Of a DNA stretch of 64,000 bases, positions 45,155 through 53,651 are shown one piece after another (position 1 is the stretch's first letter; each line of letters starts with the position of its first letter). Source of the DNA: Rhodospirillales bacterium (GTDB lineage Bacteria; Pseudomonadota; Alphaproteobacteria; Micavibrionales; Micavibrionaceae). The stretch covers positions 992,001-1,056,000 of the forward strand of contig JACKJA010000002.1 in assembly GCA_020638175.1 (NCBI GenBank), read 5' to 3'. The translations under genes and the position numbers were made by a program. The notes beneath the pieces were generated by a model that was not told where the DNA came from, ran no database searches, and saw only the letters and a program-made list of their open reading frames with translations.

Positions 45155-46933
45155 ATGAGTGAGTTCGAGAAAAGATTGGGTCTTGTCCGGGAAGAAATAG
45201 CGCGTTTGCAACTGGACGGTTATATCATTCCCCGTACCGACGAGTTTCTGGGGGAATACGTTCCGGCGTGCGCTGAACGGCTGGCGTGGCTGACCGGGTT
45301 TGACGGTTCCGCCGGTATAGCTGCCGTTCTGCCGGATCGGGCGGTGGTCATGAGCGACGGGCGCTACACGCTGCAATTAGAACAGCAGGTTAACCGCGCC
45401 CTGTATGAAGCCGGTGATATGTATGAAGCGCCTTTAAGCGACTGGCTCAGGGATCACGCGGAGGAGGGCGCGCGCATCGGTTACGATCCGATGCTGTTTA
45501 CGCCGCCGCAAATCGAAAGCCTGTCCAAAGCGCCGGTTGAACTGGTCGCGGTGGAAGGAAACCTGATTGATGCGGTCTGGAATGACCGGCCCGCCCCGCC
45601 TTTGGAGGCGGTTGAAATGTTCCCCGATGAAATGGCGGGGAAAACAGCCGGAGAAAAACGCACGGAAATCTCGGCGTCTCTTGAAAAAGAAGGTCTGGAT
45701 GCCTTTGTGTTGACCGCGCCGGAGTCTGTGTCATGGCTTTTGAACGTGCGTGGCGCCGATGTGCCGCATATCCCTGTGGTTTTGTCTTACGCTATCATTT
45801 ATGCCGGGGGGCGGATCGACTGGTTTGTAGATCCGGGCAAGCAGGGCGCTGATGTTTTGCCGTTCTTCCCGCAAGAAGTGTTTTGTCACGATATATCAAA
45901 GCTCTCCGATAATCTCCTGAATTTAAAAGATAAAGTGGTGGGGCTGGATTACAAACGCTCGTCCGTATGGTTCAGGCAGGTGCTGACGACGGCCGGGGCA
46001 CAGGTCAAAGATATCGAAGACCCCTGTATAGAGCCGCGGGCCTGTAAGAATGAAGCCGAGCGCGCGGCCATCACGGAAACGCATATCCGTGATGGTGTGG
46101 CGCTGGTCCGGTTTTTGAAATGGGTGGACGAACAAGGCCCGAAGAAAAAACTGACGGAGCTGGATATTGTCGCCAAGCGGGAGGAATGCTCCCGCCTTGA
46201 TCCGCTCTACCGGGAGGCCAGCTTTGATACGATCGCTGGCTGGGCGGATAACGGGGCGGTTGTCCATTACCGGGTAACGAAAGAAACCAACAAGCCGATC
46301 AAGCCGCCGGGGCTTTTACTGGTCGATAGCGGCGGACAGTATTGTGGTGGCGGTGTTGCCGGAACAACGGATGTTACGCGGACCGTTGCTATCGGTGAGC
46401 CGACGGATGATATGCGCGAAAATTTCACCCGCGTCTTAAAGGGGCATATCGGTGTGGCCACCGCGCGATTCCCGGAAGGGACGACAGGCGGGCATATTGA
46501 TGCGCTGGCCCGGAAACCCCTATGGGATGTAGGGCGTGATTACGATCACGGTACCGGTCACGGGGTCGGGTGTTATCTGTCCGTTCACGAAGAAGCCGCC
46601 GGAATTTCCAAGCGGGCCGGGATGCCGTTTAAGGCCGGGATGCTGATTTCGAACGAGCCGGGATATTACAAGGCCGGGGAATACGGCATTCGCATTGAAA
46701 GCCTTGTTTTTGTCGTCGAGGATGGCCTGCGCGAAGACACGGATAAAAAGATGCTGGCTTTTGAAACCGTGACCATGGCCCCGATCGACCGGAACCTGAT
46801 TGATCCGGTTTTGCTAAGTGCGTCGGAAACGAAATGGCTGAATGCATATCATCGGACGGTTTATGAAACGCTTGCCCCGCGGCTGGAAAGCGACGTGGCG
46901 GCATGGCTGGAACAGGCCTGCACGCCGCTATAA
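45155..46933 (+). CDS. Xaa-Pro aminopeptidase family protein
   Basis: This is an M24B aminopeptidase P-type metalloenzyme that removes an N-terminal residue before proline. From ATG 45155 it has 592 residues, the long three-domain form. The two N-terminal creatinase-like domains include LAWLTGFDGSAGIAAVLPD and VSWLLNVRGADVPHIPV. The catalytic domain has the metal ligands in LLVDSGGQYCGGGVAGTTDVTRT (Asp residues), DHGTGHGVGCYLSVHE (His), ISNEPGYY (Glu) and IRIESLVFV (Glu). All look intact. A TTG nine bases upstream is a less likely start. A shared terminator follows. Confidence 0.92.
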   Translation: MSEFEKRLGLVREEIARLQLDGYIIPRTDEFLGEYVPACAERLAWLTGFDGSAGIAAVLPDRAVVMSDGRYTLQLEQQVNRALYEAGDMYEAPLSDWLRDHAEEGARIGYDPMLFTPPQIESLSKAPVELVAVEGNLIDAVWNDRPAPPLEAVEMFPDEMAGKTAGEKRTEISASLEKEGLDAFVLTAPESVSWLLNVRGADVPHIPVVLSYAIIYAGGRIDWFVDPGKQGADVLPFFPQEVFCHDISKLSDNLLNLKDKVVGLDYKRSSVWFRQVLTTAGAQVKDIEDPCIEPRACKNEAERAAITETHIRDGVALVRFLKWVDEQGPKKKLTELDIVAKREECSRLDPLYREASFDTIAGWADNGAVVHYRVTKETNKPIKPPGLLLVDSGGQYCGGGVAGTTDVTRTVAIGEPTDDMRENFTRVLKGHIGVATARFPEGTTGGHIDALARKPLWDVGRDYDHGTGHGVGCYLSVHEEAAGISKRAGMPFKAGMLISNEPGYYKAGEYGIRIESLVFVVEDGLREDTDKKMLAFETVTMAPIDRNLIDPVLLSASETKWLNAYHRTVYETLAPRLESDVAAWLEQACTPL

Positions 46934-46934
46934 A

Positions 46935-46962
46935 AAAAACCGCCAGAGAACCGGCGGTTTTT
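46935..46962. terminator. Bidirectional rho-independent terminator
   Basis: A perfect 10-bp stem AAAAACCGCC/GGCGGTTTTT with an 8-base loop, flanked by A and T runs. It lies between the aminopeptidase and the convergent rpsU and should stop both transcripts. Confidence 0.85.
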
Positions 46963-46992
46963 AAAATCGTTTTTATGAAATAAGAAAAGGGA

Positions 46993-47190
46993 TTAGCGCC
47001 CACCTTTTTTACGCTGCAGCTTGCGCCAGCGGCGGACAGCCTCGTTCTTTTCGCGTTTTTTCTTCTGCGACGGTTTTTCAAAGTCTTTGCGCAGCTTCAT
47101 TTCGCGGAAAATGCCTTCACGTTGCATTTTTTTCTTCAGGACTTTCAAAGCCTGTTCCACGTTGTTATCGCGAACATTAACGGTTACCAA
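46993..47190 (-). CDS. rpsU: 30S ribosomal protein S21
   Basis: The 65-residue basic protein has the bS21 sequence: MVTVNVRDNNVEQALKVLKK at the start, LRKDFEKPSQKKKREK in the middle, and a Lys/Arg-rich end. It belongs to the 30S subunit and helps initiation. It stands alone between the aminopeptidase and yejF, with a good GGGGTGATT-type leader and its own terminator. Confidence 0.95.
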   Translation of the reverse strand: MVTVNVRDNNVEQALKVLKKKMQREGIFREMKLRKDFEKPSQKKKREKNEAVRRWRKLQRKKGGR

Positions 47191-47298
47191 ATCAAATCAC
47201 CCCTTTCGGATTTCTCTAAAAATTCTTCAAAAGCAGTCGCCTTGATACAGGTGAAAAACCCGCAAGGCAAGGAAAAAGTACTGCAAACTACTATTCTA

Positions 47299-48918
47299 TC
47301 ACGCCGCTGTCCGCGCTTTCAAATTCAGCGCCGCGTCCATCAGGGCTTTGGTGTATTCTTCGCGCGGGTTATCGAAGATTTGTGCCGCCGGGCCGGATTC
47401 GACGATTTTACCGTCTTTCATTACCAGCAAGTCATGAGCCATCGCCCGGACTACCCGTAAATCGTGACTGATAAACATGTAAGCGAGGTTATGCCGCTCC
47501 TGCAATTCCCGCAGCAGATCGACGATTTGCGCCTGCACCGACAGGTCAAGCGCCGACGTTGGCTCATCCAGCACCACGAAATCGGGTTCCAGCACCATTG
47601 CACGGGCAATCGAAACGCGCTGGCGCTGCCCGCCGGAAAATTCATGCGGATAGCGGTGGCGCGTCGCGGGATCAAGATGCACGTCTTCCAGAGCCTTGAC
47701 GACCAGATCGTCCCGTTCGGCTTTTGAAAGATGTGCCCGGTGGACCTTCAAACCCTCCCCGATAATCTGGCCGATGCTCATGCGCGGGGACAGGGAAGAA
47801 AACGGGTCCTGAAACACGATCTGCATGTCTTCACGCAGCGGCTTCATCTGCTGGCGGTTATAGGCCGAAATGTTGGTGCTCTTGTAAACGATCGCTCCTT
47901 GTGAGCCGATCAGGCGCAGCAGCCCCAGCCCCAGCGTGGTTTTGCCGCTGCCGCTTTCCCCGACAACGCCCAGCGTCTGCCCGGCGCGAACCGTAACGTC
48001 GACCCCGTCGACGGCCTTGACCCACTGCGTTACTTTGCCGAATAAATTTTTCTTCTTGGGAAAATGGACTTTGATCGCGCGCCCGGTCACAACGGTCAAA
48101 GCGTCATCGTTGGTGGCAACGATCACCCCTTTTGGTTGGGCGCTCAGCAGCATTTTTGTGTATTCATGTTCCGGATTTTTAAACAGGGCTTTGCAGGCGT
48201 TCTGTTCGACGATTACGCCGTTTTTCATGACACAAACCGTATCGGCCATTTTCTCAACGATCGTCAGATCATGCGTGATAATCAAAAGCGCCATGTTCAG
48301 CCGCTTTTTCAAATCATCGAGCAATTCCAGAATCTGCGCCTGCACCGTGACGTCCAGCGCGGTTGTCGGTTCATCGGCGATCAGCAAGTCCGGGTTGTTG
48401 GCCAGCGCCATCGCAATCATAACCCGCTGGCGTTGCCCGCCGGACAACTCATGCGGATAGGCGTCCAAACGCTCTTTCATTTTTGGCAGGCCAACCAGGT
48501 CCAGCAGCTCTTTAACCCGGTCGCGGGCTTGATCCTTGCTCATATTCTGGTGCAGCCGCAACACTTCTCCGATTTGCCGTTCGATCGAGTGCAGAGGATT
48601 AAGGGAACTCATCGGTTCCTGAAAAATCATCCCGATCCGTTTGCCGCGGATGGTCTGCATCAGGGATTCGGGGGCGCCGACCAGCTCCTGTCCGTCAAAA
48701 ACAATCGAAGATCCTGCCGGGTGCGCCGCCAGCGGATAGGGCAAAAGCTGCATGATAGAAAGGGCTGTGACGGATTTCCCCGATCCGCTTTCCCCGACCA
48801 GCGCCAGTGTCTCGCCTTTTTTGATGTTAAATGATGCGCTTTTAACAGCCTCAAACACCCCGCCGGGCGTTTTGAAGTTGACGGATAGGTCTTTGATTTC
48901 TAATAGTGTGTCAGGCAT
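47299..48918 (-). CDS. yejF: Peptide ABC transporter ATPase (YejF-like, fused pair)
   Basis: The 539-residue protein fuses two ABC ATPase domains that power uptake of oligopeptides or microcin-C-type compounds. First domain: Walker A GESGSGKSVTAL, signature LSGGQRQRVMIAMAL, Walker B DLLIADEPT. Second domain: GESGSGKTTLGLG, FSGGQRQRVSIARAM, FVVLDEPTSALD. It is not adjacent to its presumed partners yejB and yejE (51316-53438) or yejA (58808-60604); six other genes lie between or beside them. All are on the minus strand. It is divergent from the thiamine-phosphate-synthase-like gene by 27 bases. Confidence 0.9.
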   Translation of the reverse strand: MPDTLLEIKDLSVNFKTPGGVFEAVKSASFNIKKGETLALVGESGSGKSVTALSIMQLLPYPLAAHPAGSSIVFDGQELVGAPESLMQTIRGKRIGMIFQEPMSSLNPLHSIERQIGEVLRLHQNMSKDQARDRVKELLDLVGLPKMKERLDAYPHELSGGQRQRVMIAMALANNPDLLIADEPTTALDVTVQAQILELLDDLKKRLNMALLIITHDLTIVEKMADTVCVMKNGVIVEQNACKALFKNPEHEYTKMLLSAQPKGVIVATNDDALTVVTGRAIKVHFPKKKNLFGKVTQWVKAVDGVDVTVRAGQTLGVVGESGSGKTTLGLGLLRLIGSQGAIVYKSTNISAYNRQQMKPLREDMQIVFQDPFSSLSPRMSIGQIIGEGLKVHRAHLSKAERDDLVVKALEDVHLDPATRHRYPHEFSGGQRQRVSIARAMVLEPDFVVLDEPTSALDLSVQAQIVDLLRELQERHNLAYMFISHDLRVVRAMAHDLLVMKDGKIVESGPAAQIFDNPREEYTKALMDAALNLKARTAA

Positions 48919-48945
48919 GGCGGCTATTAAAGCATAGAGAGACTT

Positions 48946-49674
48946 ATGAGCACAGAGAAAACATCATCGCAATCAACAGGAAAAGCAGGCGCTCCGGCGG
49001 TCGGGCTGTGGCTGCGCGTCGGTCCGGATCTGGCGCTGGAAGAAGTGCTGCGCGACCTGCGCCAGATTTTCTATGTCGTTAACGGATCGGATTACGAGCG
49101 TAATATGCACGCGCTTGAAATTTTCGGTAACGGCAAAGATCAGGATTTCAGGGAAAAAGCGGCGCTGGTCTGCGCCTTTGCCAAAAGCAATGGCGTGGCT
49201 TGTATCTATCGCGGCGTGCCGTCCGTGGCGCATGAGATTGATGCCGATGGCGTATTGCTGGAAACGCTGGATGACATGGCGGCGGCCCGTGAATTGTTCG
49301 GCGAGGAAGGAATTGTTGGCCTGGCATGTAGTGTCGCGGCGTCTAGGGGCGAAAAATCAAAAGAGGCCGTGAAAGAACAATCCTGCGCGGCCCATGATGC
49401 CGGCGTTGATTTTGTGACATTCGGCACCGGTGGCAACGTGTTTCCCAACCCTGAAGATTTACGCTTCTGGACGATCCTGTCCGACATGCCCGCCGTGATC
49501 GAAGGTCACATCTCCAACGACCATGTGGCTTATTGGGTGCAGGCCGGCGCGGCGTTTATTGATGCCGGGGATTATATCTGGTCACATGGCAAGGGCGTCA
49601 TGCAGGGCACCGTCAATATGCTGCACGCGATTGATCTGGCGCTGGATGACCAGAAAACCAAAGGGCAGGCCTAA
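48946..49674 (+). CDS. Thiamine-phosphate-synthase-like protein
   Basis: The 242-residue protein has a TIM-barrel of the ThiE/TenI kind: FREKAALVCAFAKSNGVACI, a DADGVLLETLDD stretch (around residues 100-110) where ThiE has DGVHLGQ-D, GIVGLACSVAASRGE, and HDAGVDFVTFGTGGNVFPNP. Key ThiE positions look altered (no His in DGV-L, no GxSxH), so true thiamine phosphate synthase activity is doubtful. The N-terminus is a Ser/Thr-rich leader. Plus strand, flanked by minus-strand genes. Confidence 0.65.
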   Translation: MSTEKTSSQSTGKAGAPAVGLWLRVGPDLALEEVLRDLRQIFYVVNGSDYERNMHALEIFGNGKDQDFREKAALVCAFAKSNGVACIYRGVPSVAHEIDADGVLLETLDDMAAARELFGEEGIVGLACSVAASRGEKSKEAVKEQSCAAHDAGVDFVTFGTGGNVFPNPEDLRFWTILSDMPAVIEGHISNDHVAYWVQAGAAFIDAGDYIWSHGKGVMQGTVNMLHAIDLALDDQKTKGQA

Positions 49675-50162
49675 AGGCCTTCGGCGGCTTTCTTTCCTGC
49701 GGTATATGTCGTGTAGAGAATAACGGGAATGTCCAGATCGCCAAGATGCTGTTCGATCAACGGCCGGACATCGGCCCAGTCCAGTCCGCCGACACCCGTG
49801 GCCAAACGTGGCAGGGCAATGCTTTCTATATTTTCTTTTTCAATGATTTTTCGCAGCTCTTTCAGGGCATGATTGACGTATTTGGTTTGGGCTTTTCCCG
49901 GCGGCTGGTTGTGACTGGGGGCTTCTTCCTGAGTCATCAGGTTAATGATGGTTCTTCCCTGAACACCGGCCCATACCCATGCGCCGCCCGGTTTGGGGTG
50001 GTTGAGATGGCAGTAATGATGAAAATCCTTCGGCATGGAAGGGCGACGCTCGCGCAAGGCCAGTGCCAAACCTTGCGTAAAATGGTCGTTGGGCGCAATG
50101 CCGTGGGCAAGGGCTTGCGCATCACTTAAAAGAATGTCGCCTTCTACTTCGCGGATGGTCAT
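49671..50162 (-). CDS. Macrodomain protein (ADP-ribose binding)
   Basis: ATG 50162 (MTIREVEGDILLSDAQALAHGIA) gives 163 residues; the frame upstream adds an unlikely leader. The sequence fits an Appr-1'-P-type macrodomain: VEGDIL at the start, HGIAPNDHFTQGLALALRERRPS, then ESIALPRLATGVGGLDWADV, the phosphate-loop segment typical of DarG/Poa1p-type macrodomains, and VILYTTY. Such domains bind ADP-ribose or remove it from targets. No DarT-like toxin gene is adjacent. Its 3' end overlaps the convergent ThiE-like gene by four bases. It follows the acetyltransferase on the same strand. Confidence 0.78.
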   Translation of the reverse strand: MTIREVEGDILLSDAQALAHGIAPNDHFTQGLALALRERRPSMPKDFHHYCHLNHPKPGGAWVWAGVQGRTIINLMTQEEAPSHNQPPGKAQTKYVNHALKELRKIIEKENIESIALPRLATGVGGLDWADVRPLIEQHLGDLDIPVILYTTYTAGKKAAEGL

Positions 50163-50243
50163 GGGGGTAATCTTTCCTGAAAATGTTTTACTGAGAACTT
50201 TATAGCGCATAACAAGAGGAAGTGTCGAGAGACACAAGAAGAC

Positions 50244-50759
50244 TTAAATTACCCGGTGCATAACATGCACATGCGCATCATCGCGGGCGTCGGTGATGGT
50301 GTTGACGACTGTGAACCCGTTTTTCTCGAAGATATAAAGACTGGCCGCGTGATTGATCTCAACACGGGACAGGGCGTGACGAATGTGGTTTTCACGGCAC
50401 CAGTCCAGAAAGGAGCCCACCAGACGTCCCATGTGCCCCCGTCCCTGATGGTTGGGGTGAACCAGAGCGCCTTTGATGACGGCAAACGTGTCGCCGTTTT
50501 GCTGGCCGGGCAGGGTGGGCATCCGCGTATAATCCGGCATATCGAATTCCTGAAAATGAAAAAGGGCCTGCGCGATAAGGTTTTCGCCATCAAAAATCCC
50601 GGCTATGGCGTGCGGCGGTTCAAAATGCTTTTCGAAATAGGCCCGGCTACGCGGGATGATGAAATGGGATTGGCCGCGCCGCGTCAAATCCTGCAAGACG
50701 GTATCTTGTAGCGCGCAGGCTTGATCGAGAAAACCGGAAGAGAGCGTGCCCGGTTTCAT
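50244..50759 (-). CDS. GNAT family N-acetyltransferase
   Basis: The 171-residue protein has a GNAT acetyl-CoA-binding core: AVIKGALVHPNHQGRGHMGRLVGSFLDWC with the Q/RxxGxG/A motif, and the C-terminal NHAASLYIFEKNGFTVVNTI, typical of the family. Substrate unknown. Its ATG directly follows the stop of the gene at 50760 (TAG-ATG), so the two are almost surely one operon with the macrodomain gene downstream. Confidence 0.82.
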   Translation of the reverse strand: MKPGTLSSGFLDQACALQDTVLQDLTRRGQSHFIIPRSRAYFEKHFEPPHAIAGIFDGENLIAQALFHFQEFDMPDYTRMPTLPGQQNGDTFAVIKGALVHPNHQGRGHMGRLVGSFLDWCRENHIRHALSRVEINHAASLYIFEKNGFTVVNTITDARDDAHVHVMHRVI

Positions 50760-51158
50760 CTATGCCGCAGTCGGTTTGGGGCCGTAATCGCGAATTGGTT
50801 CTTGCGGTGTGCCCAGGTTTTTTGTCATGGGGTCTGTGTTTTGGGCAATAGTATGCAAACGCTGCAAACGAGCTTCTTCTTCGACGGTCAGTGTCGCGGG
50901 GGGCTTGTCTTGTACCTCAACCGCCAGCGAAATGGCTTTATTTTCCAACCGATTGTTGTCAGAGATGTGGACGCAATGACCGATATTTAACATCGCGGCG
51001 GCGTGTTGCGGGTCCATACCGAAGGTATAACGGACGATGGCAGCGGCCTTCTCACCGAAATAAAGGCATAGTTGTTCGTGCTGAATACTTTTGGGGACAT
51101 CTTTAAACTCACGCGTACCATTGCTCATGACAGCGCCGCATATATATCGATTGTGCAT
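50760..51158 (-). CDS. Hypothetical protein, 122-132 residues
   Basis: ATG 51158 gives 132 residues; ATG 51128 (MSNGTREFKDVPKSIQ) gives 122 and may be the true start. The protein contains CLYFGEKAAAIVRYTFGMDPQHAA, LNIGHCVHISDNNRLENKA and a Pro-rich end PQEPIRDYGPKPTAA. No signal peptide or recognised domain. First gene of the three-gene set with the acetyltransferase and macrodomain genes. Confidence 0.6.
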   Translation of the reverse strand: MHNRYICGAVMSNGTREFKDVPKSIQHEQLCLYFGEKAAAIVRYTFGMDPQHAAAMLNIGHCVHISDNNRLENKAISLAVEVQDKPPATLTVEEEARLQRLHTIAQNTDPMTKNLGTPQEPIRDYGPKPTAA

Positions 51159-51214
51159 TTTCTACACCCTTCTATTCTTTATTATTTTGCGCTTTGTATA
51201 ACCTTTATTTTTTC

Positions 51215-51234
51215 ATAAAACAAGCTTGTTTTAT
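51215..51234. other. 20-bp perfect palindrome
   Basis: The perfect palindrome ATAAAACAAGCTTGTTTTAT is followed by TTTTTT on the plus strand. It lies in the AT-rich gap between yejE and the gene at 50760. No plus-strand gene ends here. It may be a weak terminator or an operator for the operon starting at 51158. Confidence 0.4.
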
Positions 51235-51315
51235 TTTTTTGTAAGGCGTAAGGTGAAAGAATGTTCCTTGTTCAGCAAGGATAACCTTCATAATTTCCTC
51301 AGAAAATTTATATTT

Positions 51316-52341
51316 TCATATCCGGGTTTTGCGCGGGTCGAACGCATCGCGTACCGCTTCCCCGATAAAGGTCAGCAAGGACAGCATCAGCGCCAGCGTG
51401 ACGAACGCCGTGAAGCCCAGCCACGGGGCTTGCAGATTGTTTTTGCCCTGCGCCAGAAGCTCGCCCAGCGACGGGCTGCCGGGCGGCAGGCCCAGCCCAA
51501 GAAAATCAAGGCTGGTCAGTGCCGTAATTGATCCGGTCAGGATAAACGGCATCAGAGTCAGCGTCGCCACCATCGCATTGGGCAGCACATGGCGAAACAT
51601 GATCGTCGTATTGCCGACGCCCAGCGCATTGGCCGCGCGCACGTAATCGAAATTCCGGGTGCGCAGGAACTCTGCCCGCACCACGTCAACGAGGCTCACC
51701 CATGAAAACAACAGCAGGATAAGAAGCAGCGTCCAAAATCCCGGCACGAACATCGCCGAGAAAATAATCAGGATGTAAAGCGAGGGCAGGGACGACCATA
51801 TCTCGATCACCCTCTGCATGATAAGGTCCAGCCAACCGCCGTAAAATCCTTGGAACGCACCGGCGACAATCCCGACCGCTGAGCTGATGACCGTCAGGAT
51901 CAGGCCGAACAGTACCGAAATCCGGAAACCGTAAATCACACGGGCCAGAACGTCGCGCCCCTGGTCGTCGGTCCCCAGCCAGTTCTCGGCGGTCGGCGGC
52001 GAGGGCGCCGGGGTTGGCAGATCGTAATTAATCGTGTCATAGGAAAACCGTACCGGCGGCCAGATGATCCAGCCCTTGGCGTCAATCAGCTCCTTCACAT
52101 ACGGGTCGCGATAGGCGGTCTCGGTCTCAAAATCCCCGCCAAACACGGTTTCGGGATAGGCCTTGAGCAGCGGTACGTAATACCCCCCGTCGAATTTGAC
52201 CAGCAACGGTTTGTCATTGGCCAGCAGCGGCGCCGCCATCGCAATAATAAACAGCGCGAGGAAAAGCCACAGGCTCCAGAATCCGCGCTTGTTGGCCCGG
52301 AACTGCGTTAACCGCCGCTGTGTGATGGGGGAAAGGGTCAT
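51316..52341 (-). CDS. yejE: Peptide ABC transporter permease (YejE-like)
   Basis: The 341-residue inner-membrane permease starts with a cytosolic helix (SPITQRRLTQFRANKRGFWS), then TM1. A large periplasmic insert follows (WIIWPPVRFSYDTINYDLPTP), then ENWLGTDDQGRDVLARVIYGFRISVLFG, as in DppC/OppC/YejE permeases. The coupling loop EFLRTRNFDYVRAANALG-type segment matches the EAA motif. It overlaps the yejB stop by four bases. Confidence 0.9.
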   Translation of the reverse strand: MTLSPITQRRLTQFRANKRGFWSLWLFLALFIIAMAAPLLANDKPLLVKFDGGYYVPLLKAYPETVFGGDFETETAYRDPYVKELIDAKGWIIWPPVRFSYDTINYDLPTPAPSPPTAENWLGTDDQGRDVLARVIYGFRISVLFGLILTVISSAVGIVAGAFQGFYGGWLDLIMQRVIEIWSSLPSLYILIIFSAMFVPGFWTLLLILLLFSWVSLVDVVRAEFLRTRNFDYVRAANALGVGNTTIMFRHVLPNAMVATLTLMPFILTGSITALTSLDFLGLGLPPGSPSLGELLAQGKNNLQAPWLGFTAFVTLALMLSLLTFIGEAVRDAFDPRKTRI

Positions 52342-53438
52342 ACCGTTCGTGCCTCAAAATCAATCCGGGGATCGACATAGACGTAAACCACGTCCCTTAT
52401 CAACGTCATGACCAGCCCGATCAGGGCAAAGAAATACAGCGTTCCTAAAACCACCGGATAATCGCGGTTAATCACGCTCTCATACCCCAGCAAACCAAGC
52501 CCGTCGAGACTGAAAATAACCTCGATCAACAGCGATCCGGTAAAGAAAATCGACAGGAACGCGCTGGGAAACCCGGCAATCACGATCAGCATGGCGTTGC
52601 GGAAGATATGACCGTACAACACCCGCTTTTCGGATAGCCCCTTGGCGCGCGCCGTCAGGACGTATTGCTTGTTGATCTCGTCCAGAAAACTGTTCTTGGT
52701 CAGCATCGTCAGGCCCGCAAAGCCGCTGATAACCATCGCCGCAATCGGCAGGGCCATGTGCCAGAAATAATCCAATACGAGATGAATCGTATTCATCTCT
52801 TGCCAGCCGTCAGACACCAGTCCGCGCAGCGGGAACCAGTCAAAATATCGCCCGCCGGCAAACAGGATAATCAACAAAATCGCGAACATGAACGAAGGAA
52901 TCGCATAACCGATAAACACGGCGGCGCTGGTCCACACATCAAACGGCTGGCCATCCTTCACGGCTTTTTTGATGCCGAGCGGGATCGAGATCAGGTAAAT
53001 GATAATCGTCGACCACAACCCCAGTGAGATCGACACCGGCATTTTTTCCAGCACCAGATCAATCACCGAAATGTCGCGGTAATAACTCTCCCCCAGATCA
53101 AAACGGGCATAGTGACTGACCATCTGGATGAATCGTTCATGGGCGGGTTTGTCGAATCCGTACATACGCTCCAGCTCGGCAATAAATTCGGGGTCGAGTC
53201 CCTGCGCGCCGCGGTACTGCGATGTCTGGCCTGTGGCCTGCGCCATGCTGCCTGCTGCCATGTCGCCGCCCCCGCCGGAAATGCGGGCCGTGGCATCACC
53301 GCCATGGCCCTGAAGCTCGGCGATCATGCGTTCGACCGGGCCGCCGGGCACGAACTGCACAATCACAAACGCTACCAGCATAATGCCGAGCAGCGTGGGG
53401 ATCATCAACAGCAGCCGTTTGAGAATGTAGTTGAGCAT
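52338..53438 (-). CDS. yejB: Peptide ABC transporter permease (YejB-like)
   Basis: From ATG 53438 (MLNYILKRLLLMIPTLLGIM) it has 366 residues; the frame upstream to 53474 is not needed. Family features: FVPGGPVERMIAE, a periplasmic insert of the YejB kind with GLDPEFIAELERMYGFDKP, and the EAA loop DEINKQYVLTARAKGLSEKRVLYGH (recognised by RAKGLSEKRV). Six membrane helices are expected. It forms the channel with YejE; start/stop overlap of four bases. Upstream on the other strand is the chemoreceptor gene. Confidence 0.9.
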   Translation of the reverse strand: MLNYILKRLLLMIPTLLGIMLVAFVIVQFVPGGPVERMIAELQGHGGDATARISGGGGDMAAGSMAQATGQTSQYRGAQGLDPEFIAELERMYGFDKPAHERFIQMVSHYARFDLGESYYRDISVIDLVLEKMPVSISLGLWSTIIIYLISIPLGIKKAVKDGQPFDVWTSAAVFIGYAIPSFMFAILLIILFAGGRYFDWFPLRGLVSDGWQEMNTIHLVLDYFWHMALPIAAMVISGFAGLTMLTKNSFLDEINKQYVLTARAKGLSEKRVLYGHIFRNAMLIVIAGFPSAFLSIFFTGSLLIEVIFSLDGLGLLGYESVINRDYPVVLGTLYFFALIGLVMTLIRDVVYVYVDPRIDFEARTV

Positions 53439-53651
53439 GGGAAAGGATTTTACAGCGTTCTCGGCAAAAGCCAAGAGCCTTAAATCAGGGATGCCATAGA
53501 GAAGCTATATTGATAAAAATACCATAATCCCAGTTTTTTATTTGGCCATTATTGGCTATTAATTCAACAGTGGTGGTGTTACTATAACAAACATATATTT
53601 CTGAATATATTTCAGCCAATATTGCGTATTGTTTGTGTGGAAGGGGAAAAC

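Noticed and set aside
49671..50162. DarTG toxin-antitoxin system
   Set aside because: Only the macrodomain half resembles DarG; the neighbouring genes are an acetyltransferase and an unknown protein, not a DarT ADP-ribosyltransferase.
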